Origin: an uncultured Muribaculaceae bacterium
Lineage (GTDB): Bacteria > Bacteroidota > Bacteroidia > Bacteroidales > Muribaculaceae
Direction: 5' to 3'
DNA: 64,000 bases
Assembly (NCBI GenBank): GCA_910586895.1
Contig: CAJUIW010000004.1
Span: 62,001-126,000, forward strand
Below the pieces are notes generated by a model. The model saw nothing but the letters and a program-made list of their open reading frames with translations. It ran no database searches and was not told the origin of the DNA. The position numbers and the translations under genes were made by a program. This document shows positions 34,743 through 43,565 of the stretch, piece by piece (positions within the stretch are counted from its first letter, which is position 1; each line of letters starts with the position of its first letter).

Positions 34743-37079
34743 ATGGAAAATTACTTAGAGAAGCTTAATAAACAACAACGTGAGGCTGTTACGTATCTGG
34801 ACGGGCCATCGCTGGTCATAGCGGGAGCCGGTTCGGGAAAGACTCGCGTGCTTACATACAAGATAGTCCATTTGCTGAACGCCGGGTATGAACCATGGCG
34901 CATCATGGCCCTGACCTTCACCAACAAGGCTGCGCGTGAGATGCGTGAGCGTATAGAGCCGCTCGTAGGACGCAGTGTATCAGGAAGCCTCTGGATGGGT
35001 ACATTCCATTCTATATTCGCCCGTCTGCTGCGTCGCCACGCTGACCGCCTCGGATATAAGAACAATTATACCATCTATGATACGGCCGACAGCAAATCGC
35101 TGGTCAAAGCCATTATAAAAGATATGGATCTGGACGACAAAATCTACAAACCCAACGTTGTCCTCTCAGCCATTTCATCAGCTAAAAACGCACTTGTATC
35201 GCCCGAACGATACGTCGAGCTCCATGATGTGATGGAGGCTGACCGACAGTCACGCCGCCCACAGATGCATGCCATATACCGCACCTACCGCGACCGCTGC
35301 TTCGCTGCCAACGCCATGGACTTTGACGATCTTCTCTACTATATGAACATCCTCCTGCGCGACAACCCCGACATCAGGCATCACTATCAGGAGTATTTCC
35401 GGTTCATACTCGTTGACGAGTATCAGGACACTAACTTTGCCCAGCACGTGATAGTGTCGCAGCTATGTGCCGAAAGCCACAAACTATGCGTAGTTGGCGA
35501 CGACGCTCAGAGCATCTATTCATTCCGCGGAGCCAATATCCGCAATATCCTGAATCTGCGCAAGGCTTATCCCGAACTGCGGATGTTCAAACTTGAGGAG
35601 AACTACCGCTCCACACAGACCATCATCAATGCAGCCAACACACTGATAGCCAAGAACACCGAGCAGATACCCAAGCAGGTATTCTCCAACAAGGATATCG
35701 GCGACAAAATAGAGGTAGTACAGAGCTACAGCGACTTTGAGGAGGGCTACCTCGTGGCCAACCGCATATCACAGCTCAAGATGCGCACGCATGACAGCTA
35801 TCAGGATTTTGCCATTCTGTATCGCACCAACGCCCAGAGCCGTGTGCTGGAGGAATCGCTGCGCAAGCGCAACATACCATACCGTATTTACGGCGGACTG
35901 TCGTTCTATCAGCGCAAGGAGGTGAAAGACGCCATAGCCTATTTCCGCATGGTGGTGAACCCCGACGATGATGAAGCGCTCAAACGCATCATCAACTATC
36001 CCGCACGAGGCATTGGCGAAACCACACTCAATAAAATACTGCGCTGCGCCATGGACAATCAGGTAAGCGCATGGACAGTCATAAACAATCTTGATAGTTA
36101 CAATCCCGGAATAAACAGTGGCACCGCGCGCAAGCTCGACGGATTCCGCCAGATAATTACGCGGGCCATTGAACTTGATGCGTCAGGCAGCAATGCCGAA
36201 GAGGTGGCAAACCTGATAATATCAGATACCCGCCTAATAGCAAACCTGGTGCATGACCGCACTCCGGAAAGCATATCCAAACAGGAAAACCTCACCGAGC
36301 TGCTCAGCGGTGTGAGGGAATTCGTGACCACCCGCACCGAAGAGGGCTCGGACCAGCTCCGGCTCGGCGACTTCCTCGGCGAAGTATCTCTGGCCACAGA
36401 CCAGGATTCCGATGAATCAGGCATAGAGGAACGCGTGACCCTGATGACAGTCCACGCCGCAAAAGGGCTTGAATTCAACAATGTGTTTATCGTTGGCGTA
36501 GAGGAGGACCTCTTCCCGTCAGCCATGTCAGGAGGAACGCAGAGCGGCATCGAGGAGGAGAGGCGTCTGCTATACGTGGCACTGACACGTGCCCGCAACT
36601 TCTGCATGATGAGCCACGCCTCCACCCGCTATCGCAACGGTGCCACAGCCATGTGCTCCCCGTCACGATTCCTTCGCGATATTGACACCCGCTATCTGCG
36701 GTTCATCGGTGGCACTCCGGCTCCGGTTGAAAAAAAATCATTCGATTCCTACCGCGATTCCTACCATTCGCCGGCAGGACAACGAAGCACCTCCGCCTCC
36801 ACACCGTCATATCGCCGTGAAACTCCTCCCGGCAATTACAAGCCGCTTGCCCGCACAGCCGCTCCACGCCCGCAATCAGCTACTGCTCCGTCAGGCGAGG
36901 GAATACACAGCGCCTCGTCGCTAACCGAAGGGATGCTGATAGAGCACAACCGCTTCGGGCGCGGACATATTGCGGAGATTGACACATCGCAACCTGACGC
37001 ACGTATAAAAGTAGAGTTTGACAATACCGGATCAAGAGTATTGCTGCTCAAGTTCGCACGATTTAAAATCATTGAATGA
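34743..37079 (+). CDS. UvrD/PcrA-type ATP-dependent DNA helicase
   Basis: This superfamily 1A 3'-5' helicase acts in repair and replication-fork maintenance. From the ATG at 34743 it has 778 residues. It shows the Q-motif LNKQQREAV at 8-16, Walker A AGAGSGKT near 28, LTFTNKAAREM near 57, the DEYQDTN Walker B near 220, GDDAQSIYSFRGA near 250 and the ENYRST motif near 285. The C-terminal LYVALTRAR motif is near 620. A Pro/Ser-rich linker precedes a C-terminal PcrA-like Tudor fold that ends in KFARFKIIE. It overlaps nspC by four bases. Bacteroidales carry several paralogues, so pcrA versus uvrD is not decided. Confidence 0.95.
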   Translation: MENYLEKLNKQQREAVTYLDGPSLVIAGAGSGKTRVLTYKIVHLLNAGYEPWRIMALTFTNKAAREMRERIEPLVGRSVSGSLWMGTFHSIFARLLRRHADRLGYKNNYTIYDTADSKSLVKAIIKDMDLDDKIYKPNVVLSAISSAKNALVSPERYVELHDVMEADRQSRRPQMHAIYRTYRDRCFAANAMDFDDLLYYMNILLRDNPDIRHHYQEYFRFILVDEYQDTNFAQHVIVSQLCAESHKLCVVGDDAQSIYSFRGANIRNILNLRKAYPELRMFKLEENYRSTQTIINAANTLIAKNTEQIPKQVFSNKDIGDKIEVVQSYSDFEEGYLVANRISQLKMRTHDSYQDFAILYRTNAQSRVLEESLRKRNIPYRIYGGLSFYQRKEVKDAIAYFRMVVNPDDDEALKRIINYPARGIGETTLNKILRCAMDNQVSAWTVINNLDSYNPGINSGTARKLDGFRQIITRAIELDASGSNAEEVANLIISDTRLIANLVHDRTPESISKQENLTELLSGVREFVTTRTEEGSDQLRLGDFLGEVSLATDQDSDESGIEERVTLMTVHAAKGLEFNNVFIVGVEEDLFPSAMSGGTQSGIEEERRLLYVALTRARNFCMMSHASTRYRNGATAMCSPSRFLRDIDTRYLRFIGGTPAPVEKKSFDSYRDSYHSPAGQRSTSASTPSYRRETPPGNYKPLARTAAPRPQSATAPSGEGIHSASSLTEGMLIEHNRFGRGHIAEIDTSQPDARIKVEFDNTGSRVLLLKFARFKIIE

Positions 37080-38215
37080 TGACACCTGACCAACTGCCCA
37101 CCCCCTGCTATATAGTATATGAAGATCGCCTGCGCCGCAATCTTGAACTTATCGATGACGTGCGCCGACGCTCAGGCGCCGAAATAATAATGGCATTCAA
37201 AGCCAATGCCCTATGGCGTACCTTCCATATCATCCGCGAGTATGGATTCGGATTCACGGCCTCGTCCGTAAACGAACTGACCCTCGGATGTGAAGAGCTG
37301 CACTGCAAGGCGCATACATATTGCCCGGTATATACCGACAGCACTATCGATACTTTTCTGAACGGGTCGAGCCACATCACATTCAATTCGCTCGCTCAGG
37401 CTGAGAAATATGCTCTCCGCGCTAAAGCCGCCGGAGTGAGCACCGGGCTCAGAGTGAATCCCGAATGCTCCGTGATTGAAACCGACCTGTACAATCCGGC
37501 TCTTCCCGGCTCACGCTTCGGAGTGACAGCCGACATGCTTCCTGATCAGCTCCCCGACTATATCGACGGATTTCACTTCCACGCCTTGTGCGAGTCAGGC
37601 GCAGAAGATCTCAGGAGCGTACTTGAGGCATTTGAAAGCCAGTTTGGAAAATATCTTGACAGTTTGAAGTGGGTCAATATGGGTGGTGGCCACCTGATGA
37701 CACGTGAAGGCTACAACATAGACCTGTTAGTGGAGCTGCTTACCGAATTCCGCCACCGCCATCCCAATCTGAAGGTTATTCTCGAACCGGGAAGCGCTTT
37801 CACATGGCGCACAGGCGATCTGCTAACGTCAGTGGTCGATGTAGTGGAAAACCACGGAATATCAACGGCCATAATCGATGCATCATTCGCCTGCCACATG
37901 CCCGACTGCCTTGAGATGCCCTACAAACCGGCAATAACAGAAAGCATCGGGCAGGAGCCTGACGAATCGCTGCCTACATACCGGCTCGGCGGCAACTCCT
38001 GTCTGAGCGGCGACTACGCCGGCCCATGGAGCTTCCGCACACCGCTGTCGGCCGGCACACGCCTGACACTTGAGGATATGAATCACTACACTACCGTGAA
38101 GACCACCATGTTCAACGGTATTCAGCATCCCGACATAGCCCTCTGCGCCACTGACGGCACATGCAGCTATCTGCGCCGCTTTGATTATATGGACTACAAG
38201 AACCGCATGGACTGA
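37076..38215 (+). CDS. nspC: Carboxynorspermidine decarboxylase
   Basis: This fold-type III PLP enzyme decarboxylates carboxyspermidine or carboxynorspermidine in the alternative spermidine route used by gut Bacteroidota. The 379 residues start MMTPDQLPTPCYIVYED. The PLP Lys lies in IMAFKANALW near residue 43, the glycine-rich VNMGGGHLMTREGY block near 200, and the C-terminal CxxxD-type substrate site appears as SCLSGDY near 308. It overlaps the helicase gene by four bases. No carboxyspermidine dehydrogenase gene is nearby. Confidence 0.94.
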   Translation: MMTPDQLPTPCYIVYEDRLRRNLELIDDVRRRSGAEIIMAFKANALWRTFHIIREYGFGFTASSVNELTLGCEELHCKAHTYCPVYTDSTIDTFLNGSSHITFNSLAQAEKYALRAKAAGVSTGLRVNPECSVIETDLYNPALPGSRFGVTADMLPDQLPDYIDGFHFHALCESGAEDLRSVLEAFESQFGKYLDSLKWVNMGGGHLMTREGYNIDLLVELLTEFRHRHPNLKVILEPGSAFTWRTGDLLTSVVDVVENHGISTAIIDASFACHMPDCLEMPYKPAITESIGQEPDESLPTYRLGGNSCLSGDYAGPWSFRTPLSAGTRLTLEDMNHYTTVKTTMFNGIQHPDIALCATDGTCSYLRRFDYMDYKNRMD

Positions 38216-38222
38216 TATCGAT

Positions 38223-39221
38223 ATGAAGAAATACTCCGTTATAGTACCGGTTTACAACCGCATTGACGAGGTTGAGGACCTTATGAAGAGCCTGTCGCAA
38301 CAGACATTCAAGGACTTTGAGGTGATAGTTGTGGAGGACGGCTCCACCATGCCGTGCCGTGAACAGGTTGAGAAATACGCGGACCGCATACAGGCCCGTT
38401 ATTTCTTCAAAAGCAACGAGGGGCGCTCCATAGCCCGCAATTACGGTATTGAGCGTGCCGAAGGTCAATATCTGATATTCTTCGACAGCGATTGCGTCAT
38501 ACCGGAGGATTACTTCGCCATTCTTGACCGCGAGCTCACACGCACACCCCTTGACTGCTTCGGAGGACCCGATGCGGCGCACTCGTCATTCACCACCACA
38601 CAGAAAGCCATCAGCTTTGCCATGACCTCGTTCCTGACCACAGGAGGCATCCGCGGAGGCAAGGTGCAGATGGAGAAGTTTGTGCCCCGGTCATTCAATA
38701 TGGGATACTCACGCGAGGTCTACGAGCGTGTGGGAGGCTTCCGTGAAATGTTTTCCGAAGATATTGACATGAGCACACGCATCCGCCAGGCAGGGTTCAA
38801 CATCGGGCTGATACGCGATGCTTACGTGTTCCACAAACGTCGCGTGGATTTCCGCAAATTCTGGCGTCAGGTATATGTGTTCGGTATGTCACGCATCACA
38901 CTCAAGCTACTCTATCCCGGCTCTATGAAACTGGTGCACACTCTACCGGCCCTTGCTGTCATTGCCGGACTGATATGCGTGGCCTTGGGTATATTCGTAT
39001 CGCCGTGGTGGCTGCTTCCCATCGCTATCTACCTCGTGGCTCTGTTCATAGCCGCCTTGTGCAGCACACGTTCACTCAGCGTGGCGCTTCTTGCCGTTCC
39101 GGCCGGAATAATACAGATATGCGGTTACGGATGCGGATTCATAAAAGCGTACTTTACCAAGATAATCCTCGGACGCGGACGTAATATAGAAGAGGAAATT
39201 GCCATTCGTAAAGGGAAATAG
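38223..39221 (+). CDS. Glycosyltransferase family 2 membrane protein
   Basis: A GT-A fold glycosyltransferase occupies about residues 1-230, starting KKYSVIVPVYNR and showing the VVEDGST nucleotide-sugar motif. The DxD equivalent is in FFDSDCVIPEDY, and an ED-type acceptor motif appears as FSEDIDMSTR. The last 90 residues hold three to four membrane helices. It probably transfers a sugar to a lipid-linked or surface glycan at the inner membrane; donor and acceptor are unknown. The ATG at 38223 is chosen because the earlier in-frame ATG lies inside nspC. Three bases separate it from radC. Confidence 0.9.
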   Translation: MKKYSVIVPVYNRIDEVEDLMKSLSQQTFKDFEVIVVEDGSTMPCREQVEKYADRIQARYFFKSNEGRSIARNYGIERAEGQYLIFFDSDCVIPEDYFAILDRELTRTPLDCFGGPDAAHSSFTTTQKAISFAMTSFLTTGGIRGGKVQMEKFVPRSFNMGYSREVYERVGGFREMFSEDIDMSTRIRQAGFNIGLIRDAYVFHKRRVDFRKFWRQVYVFGMSRITLKLLYPGSMKLVHTLPALAVIAGLICVALGIFVSPWWLLPIAIYLVALFIAALCSTRSLSVALLAVPAGIIQICGYGCGFIKAYFTKIILGRGRNIEEEIAIRKGK

Positions 39222-39223
39222 CC

Positions 39224-39943
39224 ATGAACGACACTCTCCCCTCACAGACAGACACCTACCGCGGACGCATGGCGGATATGGCCAATGATGACAAGCCGCG
39301 TGAAAAAGCACTTGCCAACGGCATACAGTCGCTCACCGATACCGAGTTGCTTGCCATCATAATAGGTGGCGGCATGCCCGGTAAATCCGTAATGGACCTC
39401 AGCAAAGAGATTCTGTCAGAATGCAATGATGATTTAGGCACACTGGCCCAAATGTCAATCATGGGAATGGTGAAACGCTTCAATGGTGTAGGCCCCGCTA
39501 AGGCCGTAAGCATTGCGGCAGCACTGCAGCTTGGCGCACGGCTTCGCAGCGAATCAAACGGTAAGATTGACAGCATCAGAAGCTCACGCGATGCATACGA
39601 GGCTCTGCGCGACAAGATAGAAGCGCTCCCTACAGAGGAATTCTGGCTTCTGGTACTCAACCGGGCCAACCATATACGCACCCGCATATTCATAAGTCGC
39701 GGAGGCTCGGCGGCAACATACGTTGAGCCTAAGGTGATAGTGAAACAGGCTCTGGACTATATGGCGGCAGGCATCATTGTAGCTCACAACCATCCATCGG
39801 GCAATCTGCGTCCGAGCGCCGAGGACGACCGCCTTACAAAGCGCATCAAAGATGCGGCAGCATTACTGGACATAAAGCTGCTTGACCATCTTATAATAGG
39901 TAGCGGAGGGTATTACTCCTATGCTGACGAAGGCAGGCTATAA
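39224..39943 (+). CDS. radC: RadC family JAB/MPN-domain protein
   Basis: This 239-residue member of the RadC (UPF0758) family has an N-terminal helix-hairpin-helix region (KRFNGVGPAKAVSIAAALQLG) and a C-terminal JAB1/MPN metalloprotease-like domain. The zinc-binding motif is IIVAHNHPSGNLRPSAEDD near residue 185. Despite the name, a direct role in recombination repair is not supported; the biochemical function is open. It ends the helicase-nspC-glycosyltransferase run, and its 3' side borders a degenerate region with a GH2 remnant. Confidence 0.94.
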   Translation: MNDTLPSQTDTYRGRMADMANDDKPREKALANGIQSLTDTELLAIIIGGGMPGKSVMDLSKEILSECNDDLGTLAQMSIMGMVKRFNGVGPAKAVSIAAALQLGARLRSESNGKIDSIRSSRDAYEALRDKIEALPTEEFWLLVLNRANHIRTRIFISRGGSAATYVEPKVIVKQALDYMAAGIIVAHNHPSGNLRPSAEDDRLTKRIKDAAALLDIKLLDHLIIGSGGYYSYADEGRL

Positions 39944-39948
39944 CCTAC

Positions 39949-40128
39949 CTATTGTTCCAAATGCCATATCACACGATCTGACTGTTGGCGTCCCTTTACG
40001 GTCGACACCGCCTCTACAGTATTTTCACCGGGAAGAAGTTCCACATTGTCGAAGGTAAAAGTACCGTATCCGTCCGTTTTTTTGCGTCCTATTTTTACAA
40101 TCTCAATAACACTGAAATAGAGACTGTG
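39949..40128 (-). pseudogene. C-terminal remnant of a glycoside hydrolase family 2 protein
   Basis: A minus-strand frame ending at the TAG 39949-39951 encodes about 50 residues that resemble the end of GH2 beta-galactosidase-like proteins (DUF4982-type domain). The sequence reads GRKKTDGYGTFTF, then DNVELLPGENTVEAV, then DRVIWHLEQ-stop. The G-x-N-x-(V/I)-E-A pattern and the final D-R-V-x-W are typical of that domain. There is no start codon, and the frame is closed by TGA at 40129-40131, just where the sequence turns into an insertion-sequence-like end. It is a broken leftover of a polysaccharide-degrading gene. Confidence 0.65.
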
Positions 40129-40256
40129 TCAAAAAAAGGCGTAGACTCTTTTTCGTTTCATACAATCTAAAATCATAACGAATCACCCAGATAGCGCCAA
40201 GTATGTTTACGCAATTTCCGGTATCTGCGATATTTTTTGCGGGAAGTCCACAGCTA
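40120..40256 (-). mobile_element. Possible insertion-sequence end with transposase C-terminal tail
   Basis: GAGACTGTGTCAAAA at 40120-40134 resembles the terminal inverted repeats of many IS elements. To its right, minus-strand codons 40173-40253 read a basic tail with RKKYRRYRKLRK and TWRYLGDSL followed by TGA, as expected for the 3' end of a transposase gene pointing to that IS end. Only this end is present; the rest is gone. The interpretation is inference from layout and composition, and I cannot name the IS family. Confidence 0.4.
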
Positions 40257-40308
40257 ACTCGTTTTTTTTTTATACCTTTACGAATAAAAATCTATAAAAG
40301 GAATATCT

Positions 40309-41862
40309 ATGTTTCATAAATCATTTATTGTCCCATTTCTGATATTGGGCGCCCTTCTCTTCCCCTCCTTAAAGGCATCAGCTCTTGATTTCGACAACAG
40401 TATCATGGTTGGGACTGCCGATCTGGAAATACAGTTCAACGGTTCGCCGGCTGCCACGGTTCCGTCAGGCTTAGAGGTACGGCTTATAATGCCGTATATT
40501 TTCGATAATGCATTTGACAACGTAACTTACGACCTTAAAAACGATGGCAACAACTGCTTCCGGATGGCGGTGCCGCTTGAGACGAAACAGTCCATTGCCG
40601 GAATGATTGTCAGAAATCCGGAAAATGAAATGGCTATCTCACTCGGATATATCGAACTGGATCAGAATAAACCGCTGCGTATAACCGGCACTTTCATCAC
40701 ACCTGATTCCATTGACTACCGCACCAACAATCCTACCGGCTTCAATACAATACCGATGGGGCATTACAACAATACTACTCAGGCCGTTGAATCGATGTTC
40801 ATCAATTTCTGCAACTTCATGTACAGCGATGGATTCAAAGACGCTCCGCTGCCTACAGCCGAAGATTACAAGCAGAACTCAGTGAAGCAGAAACTCCCCG
40901 AACTGTTCAACTACATGTCGGAATATACAAAGAAAGGTGTGCCTGTACCCGACTTTGCCAAGGCATGGATTGACAACTGCATGCGTTATAATTTTGCCGG
41001 ACAATGGGTGCTTCCATACCAACGCCAGGCCAGAATATCTGGCTATACAGACAGTCTGCCGACCCCGCCGCTGGATTACTACAGCTCACTGAATGATATT
41101 GACTACTCCAACATACTGTTATCTCGCCCGGGGGTTATCGGGGTATATCCATTCCTGAAAAATATGATAAAATACCTGCCTGTAGGCATACAGCCCATAG
41201 GTGAGAGCAGTGTCAGCGAATGGCAGAAAGATCTGAAACAACGGATCAGCCCTGTCATCACCAAGCCTACAGATCTGCTTCTCGACCTCCTTTCCGCGTC
41301 ATCCTATATAATGCAGATTGAAGATGACAACAAGCCCCTGTCAGCAACACAGGTTGCAAACATCAAAGCCGGCTATCATGACTCAGATCTGGATAAGATT
41401 ATACTGAAGAAAAATGACAATCTCATCAAGCAGCTGAAGCAAGCCCTGCATGTCTATGACTACAGCGATTCGACATCCTTCGACATTGACAGCTTCATTG
41501 CCACCAATTTCCCCGGCAAGCCTGTAGTAGTGGACTTCTGGAACACATGGTGCGGCCCCTGCATGAATGCACATAGCGAAGTAGCTCCAATTAAGGATAT
41601 GCCGGTAGCTGACAACGTTGTATTCCTCTATATCTGTGATTCATCATCTGACATGGCCGATTTCTCAAAGCATGCGCCCAAAATCGGAGGCCATCATGTG
41701 CGACTGAGCGAACAGGCGGCAAAAGCTCTTTATGAAAAGATACAGCTGAATGCCTTCCCCACATATCTGTTCCTCAACGGAAAGCATGAGCTTATTCAAC
41801 GTGAGGTATCATTCCCCGGACAAGCTGAATACATATCCATTCTGGAAAAAATAAAACAATAA
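40309..41862 (+). CDS. Secreted TlpA-like thioredoxin-fold protein with large N-terminal region
   Basis: A signal peptide of about 25 residues is followed by roughly 350 residues without a recognised domain, then a thioredoxin domain with the redox motif WCGPC at 414-418. A conserved cis-Pro region follows (AFPTYLFLNGK). It probably acts as a periplasmic or outer-membrane-facing disulfide reductase. Large Bacteroidota proteins of this layout are common and often carry DUF4369-like N-terminal domains, but I cannot confirm one here. It is a single gene, preceded by an AT-rich region with a T tract and TACCTTTA at 40273-40280, a near match to the -7 element. A bidirectional hairpin follows. Confidence 0.8.
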   Translation: MFHKSFIVPFLILGALLFPSLKASALDFDNSIMVGTADLEIQFNGSPAATVPSGLEVRLIMPYIFDNAFDNVTYDLKNDGNNCFRMAVPLETKQSIAGMIVRNPENEMAISLGYIELDQNKPLRITGTFITPDSIDYRTNNPTGFNTIPMGHYNNTTQAVESMFINFCNFMYSDGFKDAPLPTAEDYKQNSVKQKLPELFNYMSEYTKKGVPVPDFAKAWIDNCMRYNFAGQWVLPYQRQARISGYTDSLPTPPLDYYSSLNDIDYSNILLSRPGVIGVYPFLKNMIKYLPVGIQPIGESSVSEWQKDLKQRISPVITKPTDLLLDLLSASSYIMQIEDDNKPLSATQVANIKAGYHDSDLDKIILKKNDNLIKQLKQALHVYDYSDSTSFDIDSFIATNFPGKPVVVDFWNTWCGPCMNAHSEVAPIKDMPVADNVVFLYICDSSSDMADFSKHAPKIGGHHVRLSEQAAKALYEKIQLNAFPTYLFLNGKHELIQREVSFPGQAEYISILEKIKQ

Positions 41863-41884
41863 CTGATATTCCGTATGCAAAACA

Positions 41885-41922
41885 GAGCCGCGCGGCTGAC
41901 GTTAAGGTCAATCGCGCGGCTC
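41885..41922. terminator. Bidirectional hairpin terminator
   Basis: GAGCCGCGCG (41885-41894) pairs perfectly with CGCGCGGCTC (41913-41922), followed by CGTTTATT. It separates the convergent thioredoxin-fold gene and the PCMD gene. Confidence 0.85.
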
Positions 41923-41945
41923 CGTTTATTATGTGTCTTATTCTA

Positions 41946-43565
41946 TCAGTAGTCGTACTCCAAGGTATAGTCAAGAATATCAAGTACAGCCCCCTCGCCG
42001 CCGGTGAAGTAATCGCCGTACTTGCTGGCTGAGGCTGTAAGCAGAATCCAGCGTGGAACTCTTGATGTGGAATTATACTCCATATCTATCACAAACTCCA
42101 CCACTCCATCGGTTGAATAGCCGTATTGAACCTGTCCGTAGGCTATCACTCCGGGGTCATCGCGCTCGAACAGCTGACGCTCTGCCGGCTTGGTGCGTAT
42201 TTCCAACGGTTCGTCCCAGTCTGCCAGCGCACACCATACTATACATGTGTCAGGCTGACCTTTCATATAAGTGAAATCGGGGTTCGATGTGCTTGTACGC
42301 GATATGGGAGCCGTGGTGTACTGCAGATGCCCGCGTACACGTGTGGGACGCTGTGAGAACTCACGTCCGAATGAAAGCACTCCGTTAGTACCGTCAGTAC
42401 GCACGTATGTTCCTGCAAACAGATTGCCTGCACCAAATTTACCAAGCAACCCTATGCCGATAAACTTGCTCTGAAGCTTGGCTCCCTGATAACCGGTAGG
42501 CGATGCCGAATTCTCAATAGGCACAGTGTTGCTCTGACCAAGAGTTGCCGCACCCTTGTTGCCGGTGCCCCAGTATGGCTCCCCACCATTAGTCCATGGG
42601 CACCATACCTTGTTGTCAAGCCACCAGTCGGTAAAATTACTGTTGGGAAGCTGCACTATGCTGCCTGTGGTGAACTGCCGCTCCACACTATGCTCATCGC
42701 CGCTTATGGCACGAGCCACATAGTCAGTCATGGGAAGCAGATTGACCAAGCGTGCTGTAAACGAACCTCCGTCAGTGGTAATCCACTGCTGAGGTACAGC
42801 TATCCAGTCATCGGACGTAGCCAGACGGTACTCAAATCCGTTAGGTTTACCCTCTTCGCCCTGTCCGTGCAGCCATGCCACACAGGTCCATGCATCAACT
42901 GAGGTCAGATCAACGCTGACATCTGTCTGGGTTATCTCTATGGTCCATGTCACGGTACGACCGAATTCGCGGATCTCAATCTCCACCGGATTGGTAAAAT
43001 CAACCGTCTGACCCACAATGTCAGGAGTCATGACGGCTTCAGGTCCTGCAAGCTTAAGCGTACGCACAGTAATACGGTCAAGAGGCTGCTGAGTCGGCAC
43101 CTGCGCCGTCACCCGATGATTATTGACATCGATAACCGATGAACCGATCTGACTGGCCACCGTAAAGTATCGCTCGATATTCTGCTCGGCTGTCACGGTC
43201 CATGTATAGTCCTGATAAATTGACAGCATAAAATGCTTGGGTTCGGTCAGGTCAAGCGGCTTCTCCAATTCCAGTGAATCAGGGAATGCTGCGCCGGGGG
43301 TTATGGCCCAGCGTGTCACCTCCACAGCGCTTATGTCGGTCGACTCGTCAAGATAAACAGTGACACTGCGTGATGCTGAGTCAATAGCTGCAGCCCTCAG
43401 TTGTCCCTCGACCTCAAACGCCGTGAAGTTGGGCTGAATCCTCGGATACGGCAGGTCATTCTTGATACATGATGTCACGCCAAAAAGCATGACGGCTACA
43501 AGCAATGCACCGATACGGCGCATACGTATATTATTACGCATACGTATATTATTAAATGTGTACAC
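41946..43565 (-). CDS. PCMD domain outer-membrane lipoprotein
   Basis: This 539-residue lipoprotein has lipobox Cys33 (GVTSC). Its middle part contains beta-sandwich modules with two internal repeats of the T-W-T/I-V-T-type strand pattern. The C-terminal 240 residues form a PCMD (putative carbohydrate metabolism) domain that starts near FTDWWLDNKVWCPW. PCMD domains are thought to bind glycans on the surface; activity is unproven. The N-terminus is ambiguous: an 18-base tandem repeat gives NIRMR-NNIRMR, and Met9 (43541) or Met15 (43523) make a more normal signal peptide. The longest form overlaps the upstream barrel gene by 14 bases. It is the last gene of a four-gene locus. Confidence 0.83.
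   Translation of the reverse strand: MYTFNNIRMRNNIRMRRIGALLVAVMLFGVTSCIKNDLPYPRIQPNFTAFEVEGQLRAAAIDSASRSVTVYLDESTDISAVEVTRWAITPGAAFPDSLELEKPLDLTEPKHFMLSIYQDYTWTVTAEQNIERYFTVASQIGSSVIDVNNHRVTAQVPTQQPLDRITVRTLKLAGPEAVMTPDIVGQTVDFTNPVEIEIREFGRTVTWTIEITQTDVSVDLTSVDAWTCVAWLHGQGEEGKPNGFEYRLATSDDWIAVPQQWITTDGGSFTARLVNLLPMTDYVARAISGDEHSVERQFTTGSIVQLPNSNFTDWWLDNKVWCPWTNGGEPYWGTGNKGAATLGQSNTVPIENSASPTGYQGAKLQSKFIGIGLLGKFGAGNLFAGTYVRTDGTNGVLSFGREFSQRPTRVRGHLQYTTAPISRTSTSNPDFTYMKGQPDTCIVWCALADWDEPLEIRTKPAERQLFERDDPGVIAYGQVQYGYSTDGVVEFVIDMEYNSTSRVPRWILLTASASKYGDYFTGGEGAVLDILDYTLEYDY
43520..43554. repeat. 18-bp tandem repeat over the start of the PCMD gene
   Basis: GCATACGTATATTATTAC at 43520-43537 is followed immediately by a second copy (43538-43554, lacking the last base). 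It duplicates the NIRMR codons and creates extra in-frame ATGs at the gene start, and it covers the junction with the upstream gene. Confidence 0.85.

Noticed and set aside
38181..38222. Upstream start for the glycosyltransferase
   Set aside because: It is inside nspC; the GT2 fold starts with KKYSVIVPVYN at 38223.
39985..40170. 61-codon plus-strand frame over the GH2 remnant
   Set aside because: It reads the opposite strand of a region with a meaningful minus-strand remnant and has no recognisable sequence.
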